Positions 47,536-60,206 of a stretch of 64,000 nucleotides of DNA are shown here, piece after piece. The translations under genes and the position numbers were made by a program. Position 1 is the first letter of the stretch, and each line of letters opens with the position of its first letter. Below the pieces are notes generated by a model, which worked only from the letters and a program-made list of their open reading frames with translations, was not told the DNA's origin and searched no databases. The stretch comes from Phlebiopsis flavidoalba (taxonomy: Eukaryota; Basidiomycota; Agaricomycetes; Polyporales; Phanerochaetaceae), in NCBI GenBank assembly GCA_035772785.1, contig JAOCPU010000086.1:1-64000 (forward strand). Reading direction: 5' to 3'.

Positions 47536-47880
47536 TCATACTGCACTTGAGTAAGTTCCCGCTCGCAAGGCACAGATATAAAACGCACGCGTGGGTTCTG
47601 CTTCGTCTTCCAATCCTTTGAACGACCCACTCACATGCGCCCAGCCACACGGTCCCTCAGAAACCGCGGCACAAGCAGCGCCCGGAGCGTCGAACTGCTC
47701 AATGTAGGACTGCCAGCTCGCGCGGTCGGACCTTCTTCCGGCGCTCGGAGACACAAGCCTGCGCACGGCATAGACCGCGAGCAGAAGAAACGCGAGTGCA
47801 AAGACGGCGGAGATAACCCAGAAGACGTGCGGCGCGCGCGCGTGGGGGCCGGGCGAGGAGCGCGGCGGGACGGGGGCCAT
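47536..47880 (-). CDS. Hypothetical single-pass membrane protein
   Basis: The ATG at 47,880 opens MAPVPPRSSPGPHARAPH, followed by a clear hydrophobic segment, VFWVISAVFALAFLLLAVYA, then an Arg-rich stretch (RRLVSPSAGRRSDRASW). This pattern suggests a short Pro-rich head outside or in the lumen and a basic cytosolic tail. No homologue is recognised. It may be the first exon of the neighbouring gene at 46,890-47,389, which lies downstream on the same strand. Confidence 0.4.
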   Translation of the reverse strand: MAPVPPRSSPGPHARAPHVFWVISAVFALAFLLLAVYAVRRLVSPSAGRRSDRASWQSYIEQFDAPGAACAAVSEGPCGWAHVSGSFKGLEDEAEPTRAFYICALRAGTYSSAV

Positions 47881-48840
47881 CGTGCGCGGGTGTGTCTTGA
47901 GGTGGCGGAAGGGGTGAGGAGGCGAGGTAGCCCGACGCGGGGCATTTTAGTATCTGGCGAAGGAGGCTTGCAGGCATGTTAGCGGGGGGGGCGTTTGGCC
48001 TCCCGAGAAGACCGAGAGTCGGGCGACGTGCCAGCCTTCGTTCGTTCAGGTTTCGCGATTGCGGACGCGAGAGTGCGCGCGGGGCGTGTTTGCCATTGCG
48101 GCTGGCTGTATGCTGTCTCCGCGGTCGATCGCCAAATCACAGACGCGACGGTCATTAGGCGTCCTGTGAAATGCTAGTCGTAAGTTTAGAAGTAATGACG
48201 AAGAGAAGGGAGGGTTTTGCACCTTGGGTGCTCACCATGTAAGTATACCGGAAGCGTTCACCGACGCAATGTCCAGCGTACCATCACAGTGCCGATCGCA
48301 AGGAGTCAAGCTGCGTCATCTCGCATGTACAATGTTGAGCATGGCGATGAGTCTTTGGAATATACGCGGTGATGGGAATAGCGATACACAATGGTCGAAG
48401 AGGAATTACAGTGATAAAAAGTCAGCGCCGGAAGTTGCTGCCTGAGGCTTCAAAACCCGCTCTATCAACCGAAAGCGCTTGCCCTTTCGGAGTTAAAAGC
48501 GAAAGAAGTCCGCTGATAATCAGTCCGACGCCTAATTACTGCTCGTTACTCACCCTCATCTTCCCTCAAACTCCACTCTCACGCAAACGAACAATGTCCT
48601 TTCAACGTGATTTTGGTATATATGGCAAAACATACAAGCACAACACCAGGCGAAAGATTAAGGTCGTACGGGGGTATTATAGTAATACAACGGGGCGTGA
48701 GTGGACTATATGCTAAATGAGCAAGTGTGTGTATGCGTGTCGGTTCATGAACGAAAAAAAGTGTCCCGGGTCGATATGTGCGTTGCGCCACGGCTAGTGT
48801 ACATTGGTGTGTGTTTTGGGTTGGGGAGAAATGGGGAGGA
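47881..48840. other. Intergenic, no recognisable gene
   Basis: GC-rich up to about 48,100 and mixed after. It holds the convergent or tail-end spacer of the hexose transporter. A short frame at 48,369-48,716 has no motif. Confidence 0.4.
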
Positions 48841-50862
48841 CTAGACGGTCTTCTCGGCGGGCGCAGGCACGCCGTTGGCCGTTCGGTGTGGGGCTCGCCG
48901 CGACCTTCTCGAGATGCGGCCCTCCTCGATGCCCTCGGGGCTCCCCCCTTGCGGTACGTCTCCGCGACGCGTCCCGCCTCGACGATGTCCGCGCGGTCGC
49001 CGAAGCCCTCAGGGGGGCCCACGTCGCCGAGTTCCAGGGCCTGCACGCGGGGTCGCAGTACATCATGTCGACGCTCTCGAGCGAGAGGTCGCTGCTCTCG
49101 TAGAGGAAAGAAGTACACGATGACCGCGCCGGTGAGGTTGCACGCCGCAAAGACGAAGCCGTAGCGGTACTGGATCGCCTTGGTGATGAACGGCGTGAAG
49201 AACGCGATGAGGAAGTTCCAGAGCCAGTTGCTCCCCGCCGCGAGGCTCGCCTGGTACGAGCGCGTCCGCGTCGGGAACGTCTCGCCCGTCAGGATCCAGA
49301 TGCCCGGCGCCCACGTCATCGCGTAGCCCAGGATGAACAGGCACGCGGACACGATCATCAGCTTGCCGATGTTCTCGGGTCCGTCTTCGGGTCCTTGGCC
49401 GTGCCCGCCGCCGCGAACACGAACAGCCACGCGGACTGCCAGATCCCGCCGACGATGAGCGGCCGCCGGCGCCCCGAAGCGCTCCATCACGTACATCCCG
49501 CCGAACGTGCAGCCAAAGTTGACCGCGCCGAGGATGATCTGCGTGACGAACGAGTCGCTGATGCCGACGGACTGGAAGATGGTCGCGCCGTACTACAGTA
49601 CCCCTGGTCAGTATCGAGCCGTGTATTCAACTGGTGGTGCACTCACGTAGAAAAAGTAGTTGGCGCCGGTCAGCTGCTGGAACATCTGGAGGGTCATCAT
49701 GAGGAGCGTGCGGTAGAGCTGCTTGCGCTCGGGCTTGAAGCAGTCGATGAAGCCCGCCTTGACGTTCTTCTCGTACTCGATCGAGCTGCGGAGGTCCTCG
49801 AGCTCGCGGTGGATCTTCTTGTTGTCGTCCGCCTCGTGCAGGGGGATACCGCGCGAGCGGGCGCGGCGAGCGAGATGCGGGCCTCGTCGTAGCGGCCCTT
49901 GGCAGCGAGCCAACGCGGGGACTCGGGCATGGTGAGGATGCGACGCCGAGGATGACGGGCCAGATGAGACCGATACCGATGACGGTGCGCCATGAGCCAG
50001 AGCCGTCGATTTGGCGGGTTCCGATGGCGATACAGTCTGGTGAGAACGGTCAGGCTGTTTTTTTTTTTTTCGCGAGCCGGTAGAGTGCTGACTCACATGC
50101 GACAAGGATACCAAAGGTGATGAAGAGCTGGTACGTCGCGGTCAGCGTACCACGGATCTGCGGGGGCGCGGTCTCGGCCTGGTACATGGGCACCGCGGCA
50201 CTGAGGGCACCGACACCGAGACCGCTGATGAGACGACCGACGGCGACCTGGGGCCCACGAGTGGAAGGCGGTGATTTGCACGAGAACGCCGATGATGAAC
50301 ACCGAGCACTCGGGGAGGTCATGGCTTTCCGACGACCGAGCGTGTCCGCGATCCTGGACGGCGGGCAAGGGTGAGTGGCGCGTGATTGTCGACGGAGAAC
50401 GCGGCTTACCTTGCGCCAAGCAGTGCGCCGATCAAGGTACCGATGGAGAGGAGGGCGACGATGAGGCCTTCACGGACGATCGAGAAGTGGCACGTCGAGG
50501 AGGGGTCGGTGCGGTCCGAGCAGGTGGCGAACCGCTCGAGAAAGTCGGGCATGAGCAGGATATCAGAGATTTGACCGGTGTCGTACTACAGCAAGACAAG
50601 GTTAGGGTGCGAGGGTGGCCGTGGAGGTGAGGTCATGACTTACACCAAAGATGAACTGAATGGAGCAGGTGACAAGCGATCAGGGCCAGGCACTGGGTCA
50701 GGAGGACTGAATTACTTACACCACCCATGGACGCCAACAAGGCAAGCATGATGGCGGTGTAGCCTATTGGACACCTTGCCTGGAGACCGATCGCGCGTGA
50801 GTCCTGCTGCCACTAGACCCGGAGAAATGTCGAGGAAACACTCACGCGTGAAAGAGAGCCAT
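48841..50862 (-). CDS. Hexose transporter, MFS sugar porter family, multi-exon
   Basis: Plasma-membrane sugar:proton symporter or facilitator of about 530 residues with 12 membrane helices expected. The ATG at 50,862 opens a very short exon (MALFHA). Later exons give GYTAIMLALLASMGG, then FGYDTGQISDILLMPDFL (helix 1), EGLIVALLSIGTLIGALLGA, ADTLGRRKAM (GRR loop), HSWAQVAVGRLISGLGVGAL-like sequence, QAETAPPQIRGTLTATYQ, LTMPESPRWLAAKGRYDEA (PESPR), FKPERKQLYRTLLMMTLQMF with QQLTGANYFFY, VMERFGRRRPLIVGGIW-like sequence, GIWILTGETFPTRTRSYQAS, and ACRPWNSATWAP. It ends NGVPAPAEKTV and a stop at 48,841. Homopolymer shifts occur at 49,472-49,475, 49,940, 50,250-50,253 and 50,312-50,315. All the conserved signatures remain readable, which argues for assembly error and not decay. 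Confidence 0.9.
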
Positions 50863-51023
50863 CAGAGCCGGGCGACGCGGAACGAGGCTCGCAAGAGCGG
50901 CGACGGTGTTGTGGTGCGGGAAAAGCTGCCGGGGAGCCTGGGCAGCAGCAGACGAGTGTGGGGAGGAGGTGTTGTTGAGACTTGGAGTGAGTGAAAGAAG
51001 CAGGAGGGGCCCGTAGGGTTCCG

Positions 51024-51031
51024 CCTTATAA
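51024..51031 (-). promoter_or_regulatory. TATA box of the hexose transporter gene
   Basis: Reversed, the sequence reads GTTATAAGGCGG, about 165 bases upstream of the ATG at 50,862. A C/A-rich leader (TCTCAACAACACCTCC) lies between. Confidence 0.5.
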
Positions 51032-54000
51032 CTCTCAGAGGGGCTCCGCCTGCGCTGTCGCTCGTGCCATCGACGGCCGAGGCATTGTCGCGTTGGCACG
51101 TGGCCTGCTCACAAAATTTTTTTTGGCTATGACATCACAGGGGATGATAGAAAGTCACCAGCGCCGTGGCTGTGAAGCCGGCTGGGTGGAGCTCAGACCC
51201 TCGAGACGGGGCCCAATATCAGGGCAGCCTCCGAGACCACCAACGGGGCCCCCCGAGTGCGGAGAACGATCTGCCGGCCATCTGCTCTGCTCGCCAGTCC
51301 TTCATCGTCGTCGTACAGCGACCGCTCCATCCTCTGTATGCCTCGCTGCCGTCGCGCGTCCCCCAGTCGCGGTCAGCTGCCCCTAGCCACAATTCAGGGC
51401 GGGACGCCTGGCGACACTCACCGATGACCTGGAGCGTGCTTGCAGCTGATTTGGAGCCCCCGCCGTCCCAGAAGTCTGGCAACTTTGGGCCATCCTAGAC
51501 GTCGCGTTCCCGTTCCCATTGGACGACGCCCCACCAAAGCCCTCCAGCATGATCCGGCTTCGGGCAGAGGGACCTTATCCGCTTTGCCCTCTTGGCCGTA
51601 CGGCTAGCCGGGGCTGATCCACCCCTGGCCCTTCCTGGGCCTCGACGGCGGTTTTTTTTCTGTGCGCGCGCGGTCGCGGCGGCCTGCAGCCACCGCCGCT
51701 CGACTCGAGCAACGCGCGGAGGGTAGGCTGGGGGAGCGCGGTCGACGCCTGAGGGCCTTTGGCCGACCATGTGCGCAGCGTAGGGGACCGCTGATGGGGG
51801 CCCCGTTGCGAAAAAATCACCTCGGCCGCGTCGGGGGTGTAAGGCGGCATGCTTCAACTCCGGCACCGAAGGTGACACAGGCGCCGTGGCACCCCACGCA
51901 CATCGGGAGTGACGTCTCGTGCAAAAATCCTTTTCGCGTCCCCGACTCGTCATCCTGAACCGGACTCATGATTGGGAGGAAAACTATTACAGGACGCGTG
52001 TTTGAGCAATATATCCCAAAGAAAGAGTACGAGCAGCTGATAAACCTGCGGCACCCGACCTCGTTTTGGCCCCGCCTTTCCGTGGTTCAGAATCTGACCA
52101 CACGGCCTGCGGCTAGCGAATCCGATTGTCGGGCACTTGCCAAGTCCTAGAACGAACGTCGCTACTCATCCAACACTGACCGGCCTGCAGGTACACGCCG
52201 CTTCTAGATGCCTTGGCGAAATAGTCGCACACACGCACGCCTTCTCTCGGTTCTGTTTCTCTCTCGTCTGTTGAACGCAGGATCGCCGCAGAGACACGGG
52301 CAGCACTCCGCAGGTTAGACCCGCGTTCCTTTCCCCGCAAAACGACTGCAACCACCTCTGCGCGCTGGCCCAATGATCCCCCCGTGCTGTCCCCATAGAC
52401 TCACCTAGAACCCAAATATACCCCAGCAGAGTTCTTCTTCCGTACCTGCCCATGCATTTCAATCCAACCCGCAGTCCTGTCGATGAACCGCCCGCCCAGT
52501 AGAGTGTGCCGTGCGCAGCGAACACGACGCAGCGCAGCGCCCGGGCACCGCGCCCCGCCTGGGCTTGCTGCGTGCCCGCGCATGGCGTTGCAGGCGCGCG
52601 TGCAAGTACGTCGAGACCCGTCAGAGAAGGGCGAGAACACGCGTGTGCCGCCGCGGTGGGAACCCCGGGGGATCGTCACTCTTCGTCTCTTTACCCGGGT
52701 CGTTCACATGGCGTCTCTCTTCTCTGGGTGTGTTTACTGCTTACTCTTGAGCCAGACGTGCTTACTTACGTGTAAGGGGAGTCATGATTCGGGCTAAGCT
52801 CCGCCTGTCGATCTAAGCGATAGGATGGAACGCGGGGCGTGGGGGAAGTTACATATCCAATCCGCAATTTTTCCCTTCTTCTTTCTGGGGGGGTACCTCT
52901 TCTCGCCCCCCGCGCGTTTTACCCCCGTGGTGACTACTGGGGGTACCTTGCAAGCACGATCGCCATACCCGTTATATACCCGTAGCTGAACGCAGTCGGG
53001 GACGTACGACGCGGTGCGTCGATGGATGGACGGACGGTATACAACGGGCCACATTGATGAGAATCCGCCTGCGGAATGCTCGCGCCCGCTCTTTACCGCG
53101 CAGGCACGGCGATATTCGCCGCGCCGCCCCGCGGGAGATCGCTCCGCGGGGAGGATCGTTCGCGGTGCGTGCTTTGTCAGTCTGTGCTGCGAAGCGGGGT
53201 CGAAGCGGGCGGGCGCGGTGTGCTTACTGCTTGCTTTTCTGCTTGCTGTCGATATGGGCTCTGCTGTGTGGGGTTCTGAGGATGGGGAGAGCGATCTGCG
53301 TGTCGTGTGGTTGAGGTGCGGGATTGGCTGGGAGTGGGGGATGTGCGACAAACAACGCGGTTGGTGTGCAGCGCACGATTGGCTTGATAATCTAATGAGA
53401 GTTCGTTCAGAGAGCGGGTGTAGTGGCACAGATGGGCTAAATGGGGGGATTGTCGTTCGGTTACCATCGAGGCACGAAAACGTTGTTTAAGCTCGGTGAT
53501 TGCTGCTTTGGATGGACATGGCGTGCACGTTTGGTATTTAGTGCACACTTTTAACAAGAGGAATTGCGCCTTCTTATCTGCAAAACCGAAATTGTTTAGG
53601 GTTTTCTGGTAGACAAGCCACACTCGACTTGTGCAGTAACCGGCGCTCCTGATGCTACAGCGAGAAGCGGACAGAATGAAGGTGCGTCCCGTAAAGCGCT
53701 TTCAGGTGTCATCGTGCTTGGAAATGTCCCCGAAGTGCTGTAACCCACACGATCGGAGACTTCAATTTTTATCGGGGTCTCTAGACCTCGCGAGAGCCAG
53801 CGGGAAAACGGTATCCAGCCCCGGTGATGTGTCTGCTTTTGTCGGACATTGCGCGCGAAAGTTTCGGACTTGGTGCGTAAAGCGGACGCTTAGTGTGATA
53901 CTGGTCTTCTTTCTCTCTTCCTGTGCCAAAGTCAACATCATTAGGGGTTCACATAGAGACCAAGGCAAAACCGTTCAATGGTTGATTCGAGCACTGGGTT

Positions 54001-56830
54001 GACAGACGCAGAAGCAGGACACGGAGTGGAGACGTTCATATATAGAGCCAGTTTTCACGGTCGTCATCGTGCGGTGAAGGCTGCAATATCAGTCGGACTT
54101 CAAAGTCTGTTCGGCACAGATCAGCGAGCAGCGAAAAACGTATATCAAACAGCTCGGTGATGATTGCTCGCTTCGTTCGAACATTGCGGGTCCGAATGTT
54201 TCGGTCTTGATCATAAAGAGAAACCCGCCCAGTAGTGGATTTTTCTTTTCACGAAAATCAAACTTATGCTTGAAGTGTATAGAAACAGACTCCGTTCGAT
54301 CGTACGTCGCGGCCTTAACTCAGCGAAAGAAGCAGGAACAAGGTTGGGGTGGGGTCGTTTGTAGAGCGATTTTCGTCCTCAGATGTCGCATAGTGCTTGA
54401 GGTGAACATCGCGCCTCGGTATGTGGCGCGGTTTTTGGATGATCGGCTTGACATGCTAAAATGAAGGCGTTCGTAGAGCGGAGGTACGTGCTCAAATGGT
54501 AAGATGAACTGAATGTGAAAGACGGCCATACAGTCGGCTTCATTCTATCACGGCGGATTGCGAGCAGCGGAAGAACGATGAGACCAGGCCGGTGGTTGCT
54601 AGCTTTGGTTTTCGAAACATGGCGTACAAGCTTTGGTTCCACCGTCCACAAAGAGACCACCCTTGTGAGCCTTCTATCATATTTCGCGGAAATTAAGCTT
54701 CAGAAATGTAAAAGCACATGCTTAAATATATCGTGATATGCCTGACAATTGCAATTTATACTCTAAATTGATATATTGACTATCGTGTGAACGGCTGTGG
54801 GTGTCGAACCATCGTCCGAGTTCATCGACTTCGGGCAACCTCGCATACTATGTAGTGTTGAGATGACTTACTAGTTTTGGAAATAGGAGTCATTCACATC
54901 AAGCCCTAACCCTACACGACGGCGCCATTCGGTTAGTCTTGTCGACCGTTCCAAGGGGGGGGGTCGACTCACGCTACGTATGACGGAATCTACTCGCGAT
55001 TTGCTTTCTTATTCCTATCCGCTCACGACGCACGCTCTGTCTGATCACTTGCTTCGAAGTCTTTTCTCATCATTGCTTTTAATAGGGATCGAGGATGCTT
55101 ACACCCAAATTCCTTCGCGAGTCACGGATCTCAGGTGATGCGACTCTTCGTGCTACCGTACGAACAAGGGTAACCGGAAACCTTAATAGATCCGTGAAAT
55201 CCACGCCTCGAGTAGCGCCCCGGTCGGGACCCCCAATCACTCCGGAGTTCAAAAGTCGGGAGGAGAAAAGATTGCGGAGCGCAGCAAGGGGAGCAGGATG
55301 TGGTTAGGAATCATTCTGATCCATTAAAGCAAGAGTTTATAGGTGCGATGGAGGCTGTAGGTGTGGTTTTGCAAGACCAGCTCGCAGTCTGCGACGACAG
55401 CCATGACAGGATCAGCACCGATTAGTTGCTTCAGGCACGGAGGGCGTTTACCTGCTGAAAACGACTTTCGTTTCACAGTGAAAGCATATACTGGACTCCT
55501 AAAATCAATCTAACATATGTGAAAAGCTTAGAATATATACTATACTTTGAAACACTTCATACCGTCTAGATACCGCTGACGAATAATAGCCCCCCGTGAC
55601 CCCCCCCCAGAAAAGTGAAGTCGAAGGTCAGAAAAGTGCGGGCGCTAGACCCCGGAATAACCCGCCGACGGTTTGGTCGACGATTTGTCGCATAGTCAGA
55701 AATTAAGGTTTTCGGTTACCCTTACGCCGTACGATTAATATTTCATGTGCAGCCGGTAGTTAACCAAGTGGGGGGGGGGCCAGTGAAATCTTTCACAGTG
55801 CATTTCATCAAAAATCACGTGCCTAAGACCTCACTCAAAACCGATCGTCGGCCCTGGAAGACAGCGCCGGCCAAGATGACGGACACCATACAATCATATT
55901 CGCTCCGCTGTAACTTTGGTCTTTTCTTCGTAGGTCATCTACACATATCTCGCCTTTCAGTATGAACTGATTCGGGGTTTGGCTCCTTTTGTGTTTATTG
56001 CTGGTGGTATGATTGCTTATCACTAGTTTGAGTTCGAACACCAAGATGGTAGTGCCCCCGAGATGCCGTAAGTACCTCAAATCGACCACCAGCAGCTCTG
56101 TTCCAGATTCTATGGCGTTTGTGTAACTATCAAAACTATAACTTTGCGTGCGAAAACGAGGAAATCTCAGTCCGCTTCCCACACACGGGCGTTTCGCCGC
56201 GCTTTTTGATCATCTATCAGGTACTGTCCGTCGACTATGTTTAGTCTTCCCTAGTACCTCTTTCTCACACGTCGCTGGAAAGACATCTTTCAGCGAGTAT
56301 TATCAGGCTCAGCTGGACCAGGTGGATGATTACGTGGCTGCGTCATGCTCATCAAGATTTTAATCGAGAGAGTGGTGAGTCTCCTGTCAGACTCACACAT
56401 GGGGGGCCTGGTACAATATGCAAAATTGAAGATACTCTTGGGATGTGACTTCGCATGGGATCGTGGTCAACGTCGTGTCAAAGTCAGTTAGCCTGGACTT
56501 TAGACTCCGCCACATACGTTTGCTCGGTGTGCGTTCGGACACACAGGCAAGGTAGTGCGATACGTGTTAAGACCAGCATAGCAGTAGCTCACAGGGAGGG
56601 TTTGTCGTGCTGGAAAGCTATCAGAGCGTCAAACAGGAAGAAGTTTTCCATGAGTGCACCGGATGCCAGTATAAAGCAATCGTGAAAGCGTTCTACGGAG
56701 TCCATAGATCTACTCACTCTTCGTATTACAACTGTATTCCCGCTCTGTACACTAGTGCATTTCGTCAAGCACCTCTAGTTAAACGATGGATGAGCCTACA
56801 CACTTGTCAGCAGGAAGTGCAAGATACGTA
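51032..56830. other. Long stretch without a recognisable gene
   Basis: 51.0-53.5 kb is GC-rich with overlapping long frames on both strands but no motif. Frames at 52,794-53,429 (minus) and 53,014-53,490 (plus) oppose each other and look like by-products. 53.6-56.8 kb is mixed in composition. A two-copy telomere-like CCCTAACCCTA sits at 54,903-54,915, and C or G homopolymers lie at about 55,600 and 55,770. I see no transposon ends. Confidence 0.4.
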
Positions 56831-56839
56831 TGTATCAAC

Positions 56840-58620
56840 TCTCACCGCGTTCTACGCGTCTACTATACTACACACTATTGACCCCTGCCAGGAGCTTCAC
56901 CACTTATGTGGCCATCATACTATGGCTGGTGACTGTCTCCTGCTACGCGTACTTTTATGACCCACAACTGGGCCAAGTCTTACTTACAATCGTAGCTTTG
57001 GCAACATATGAGTATGATAATCACATAAGATCACACTCGCGCCCCGAAATTGAGATCATTGTGTTTAGACGGCCTTGGAGCATTACTTCCGTCTTGTTTC
57101 TATGCATAAGAATGGACTAATCTGCTTGCCGATGCAATATTGACGAGAAGTTACGCTAACGGGGCTCTCCCCAGCGGTAAGCTCTTGCGGCGATTTAGTG
57201 CACATCGGTATACTGCTCGTATAATTGAACTAACAAGTCCGTCTTCGAGGGGTCTGTTCAACTGTTTATTACTCCCTATTCATCTTGTTAAATTACTTTT
57301 TAGATGCCGCGGGATATTGCAGTATACAGGGTATACCAAATCATTAGTTACCTAATGTTCCTTGAGATCGCAGGTCTGTCTTTCTTCCAAACATGCGACT
57401 CACTCGACTATGGTCTAACTAACATGACGTTCTAGTCATGTCTGCACTAAGAGTTTATGCCGTCAGCAACAGACAAAAAGCTGGTCTTCATTTGTCGTTT
57501 TCGGACTGGGCACAGTTCAGTTCCTCCACACTCCGTTCATCACAAATCTCGTAAGTGGTGCATTTATTTTCGACACGTTTTCCAATCGCATCGACACACT
57601 GACGATACCGATGCGCATTTTTCAAGTATGGAAACCTCAAGGAATCAGACATTTGGCTGGGATTTCCCGAAAACCAAACCCCCCCCCCCCCTGTGGGAAC
57701 GACAACCCTAAAGCGACTCTGAGAATACGATGTGAGTAGCCTTTGATGCTTTTAGCCATGAAACATGAATTTATGAGCACCGTACGTCTTTGAAAGACGT
57801 GCGTTTTGCAGGAATCAATCGGATTCTCCACTCTCATGACTTTCGTTTTTCGCACCAGTTCTCTATGTGACTAGGCTATGCCTCATCATCCGGGGATTTG
57901 CTTGTTCTAGCAGGTCACATGGAAGAGAACATTCCACGAATGGCGGGAGGCAAGCAGATTGAATATTCATTTCTCGCTGTCACGATGTGCCTTTTACGGG
58001 GGACGGTACGTCTACAGCCGGTTAAAAAACTACATCTAAGCCTCCTAACAAATTCAATGGCGCAGGGACTTGGTACTTCGGGTATGTCACTTGAATTGCA
58101 AGAGCTATACGGCCCGTGACGTTCATGTGCACTAGGGCTCTCCTTCTCTTCGAATGTTCTGCTGATTTCGCTCACCCGCGCGGAAACTCTCTGGATGTAT
58201 GTCTTCATGGCCCTGGATTCGTATAGAGTTACAACGCTTCTTAGTTGCAAGGGGAAACATTGAGTGCTGCATTCGCCGCAACGATGGCCCGGGTATGCTT
58301 ACTGCTCCATGCCTTGCTTACTTGGGTGCTGACTACTGTACGCACTGGCACAGCCCTCAATCATCCTCAATCGCTTTCCCGCCGTCATAAACCTCCGCTC
58401 AGCGTCTGACGGTGCTAGCCAAATTGGATCAAGCTTTCATCCGTCTCGGACTCCCGGATCTTGCATTCCACGCATCTACTAGCGGTGGATTGCATAGGCA
58501 ATATTGGAGCGTTCCTCTCACTGTGGAAGACGATGAGGAGATCTCAGCAGTTGATGGCGTCAATAATAGTCAAGGTACGCTCTCGCTGTGGTACCGCAGT
58601 CTCTTTTGTTTTGACCGCAG
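56840..58620 (+). pseudogene. DUF6533-like membrane protein gene, copy A
   Basis: DUF6533 proteins are fungal multi-pass membrane proteins of unknown function, often tandemly expanded in mushrooms. Copy A has VALATYEYDNHIRSHSRPE, then IEIIVFRRPWSITSVLFLCI (57,050-57,115), which fits the domain's 'YDYxLTFxxEVxxxWxRxWSxxSVLF' pattern. It then has MSALRVYAVSNRQ (57,437), GTWYFG (58,068), and a cytosolic tail with NLRSASDGA, SSFHPS and VEDDEEISAVDG (58,395-58,560). Stops and frame changes separate the parts, more than introns explain. The same motifs recur in the same order in copy B, 3.3 kb downstream. Confidence 0.55.
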
Positions 58621-60206
58621 ATTAGGAACACATTCTCAATAAAGCCCTGTGACAGCGTGCCCGTTATCAAGAGCCTGTTCAAACTTGAGTATTATCTGCG
58701 ACGATCGTGATGGTTTTTTTTTCCCAATTTGGAAGACATTTTACATATCGTGTAGGTAGCATGAAATACTGACGAGACTACTGCTTTTTCGGGTGTCTAT
58801 TAGCTATTGGCTTATTATGCTCATGAAGTGTGCTTAGAGCGGGTTCAGTCGGCGCCGTACTTGGGATGATCAGATGAGCTAATGTAAACCCTGTCATTGA
58901 AGAACCCACCACTGCTGCTAACAAAACTACACCCACCGCATAACCAGCAAACGGTGCAACTCATCGAGTTTTCCAACAAAATCCCTTCTCTTACCTCGAT
59001 TATCGCTTGTCTTTTAGAAATGCTTGCGCATATCGAAAGAGCAAGTGTACCTCGATAAGTACTATCAGGCTATATAACCCATACTAGTGAGTTAATTTTG
59101 GCCAGCGCTGATGCCACTTCTCAATATAGCGGTGAGCCCAAGTTACCCTCAAATAGAGCACGGCTCCCGGATCTGCTGGCTAGCATGCAAGGCTGTCTAG
59201 CCCTTCAAGGCGACTCGCGTTTTGCTAGGCAGATACTGTACTGCTACAGGGGCCAAGACGACGGATACCGTGATCCTTTCTAGGCGCGTTGCGCTTGATC
59301 TTTCTTCCATACGATATCACTAGATAAATTCGCCATTCAGGTAGACACACGCGAGCTCTACCCTTTTCGGGGCTGCGCGTGCTAGTCGAGGCATAGCTTC
59401 TCAAAGGTTGTCGTTCGAAATCAAGATGGTCGCACCGCACCATAAGATAGCTCATCACGACTGCACCAGAACTTCTGATTCAAATCAAAAGCGGTATGAC
59501 AGCTCTATCTTAATTATAACTCTCAGCGTGAAAATGAGCACCCCAAATATCCTTTCTCGGGTTCAGATATCCTGGGATAGGGCATCTCTTATGTACACAG
59601 AGAATGTTTAGTGTTTGTAGATCCACTCCTCCTTCTGCTCCTACCCGTTTCATACGCCGCTGTCACGTATATAGGTTCTATTGGACACGGTCGTGGCAGC
59701 TGTTGGACAGCCCACATCGCACACCCCGTGATGCTTGCATCTCAGGCCAGTAAGTAAACCGACTGCCTCTGGTGGCCAGAAGCGTGGCAACGCCATTATC
59801 GGAGCTTGTGTGCGTTTGAAAAGTTAAGGCTATGGAACGCTAGACTCGTAAGGTTAGTGTCTCTACACTTGATTCCACTGCCGCTCGGTGGCTAATGGGT
59901 TTATTGTGGTCTCGAGATACGTTTGTTTGCATGCCCACAGGGTAGGATACAGCTAAGCGCAACTCGCAAGAAGTGGGTCCGCAGACCGGTAGCTATTCGA
60001 TAGAGGAGCATCGTGGAGCGAATGCTAGCAGAACCATGGTTATCTGACGGCGATAGAGTTTGCAACTGCGACTGACATAAATAGTTACTTATAGATAGAC
60101 TGCTGTAGAGCTGCTCGTAGGAAGTCACAGAACCTACCGTCCCTACTTTCCCCCCAATCCTTTCTTATCGCACAACACTTTCCATATTGCACTCGCCGCT
60201 TCAGAG
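58621..60206. other. Spacer between tandem copies
   Basis: Only short frames with no motif. A minus-strand and a plus-strand frame overlap at 59,225-59,611 without recognisable domains. Confidence 0.4.

Noticed and set aside
51495..53490. Opposed long frames in GC-rich sequence
   Set aside because: Similar lengths on both strands, no motif and no promoter. High GC content alone explains them.
54903..54915. Telomere-like CCCTAACCCTA
   Set aside because: Fewer than two full repeats, which is expected by chance. There is no sign of a chromosome end.
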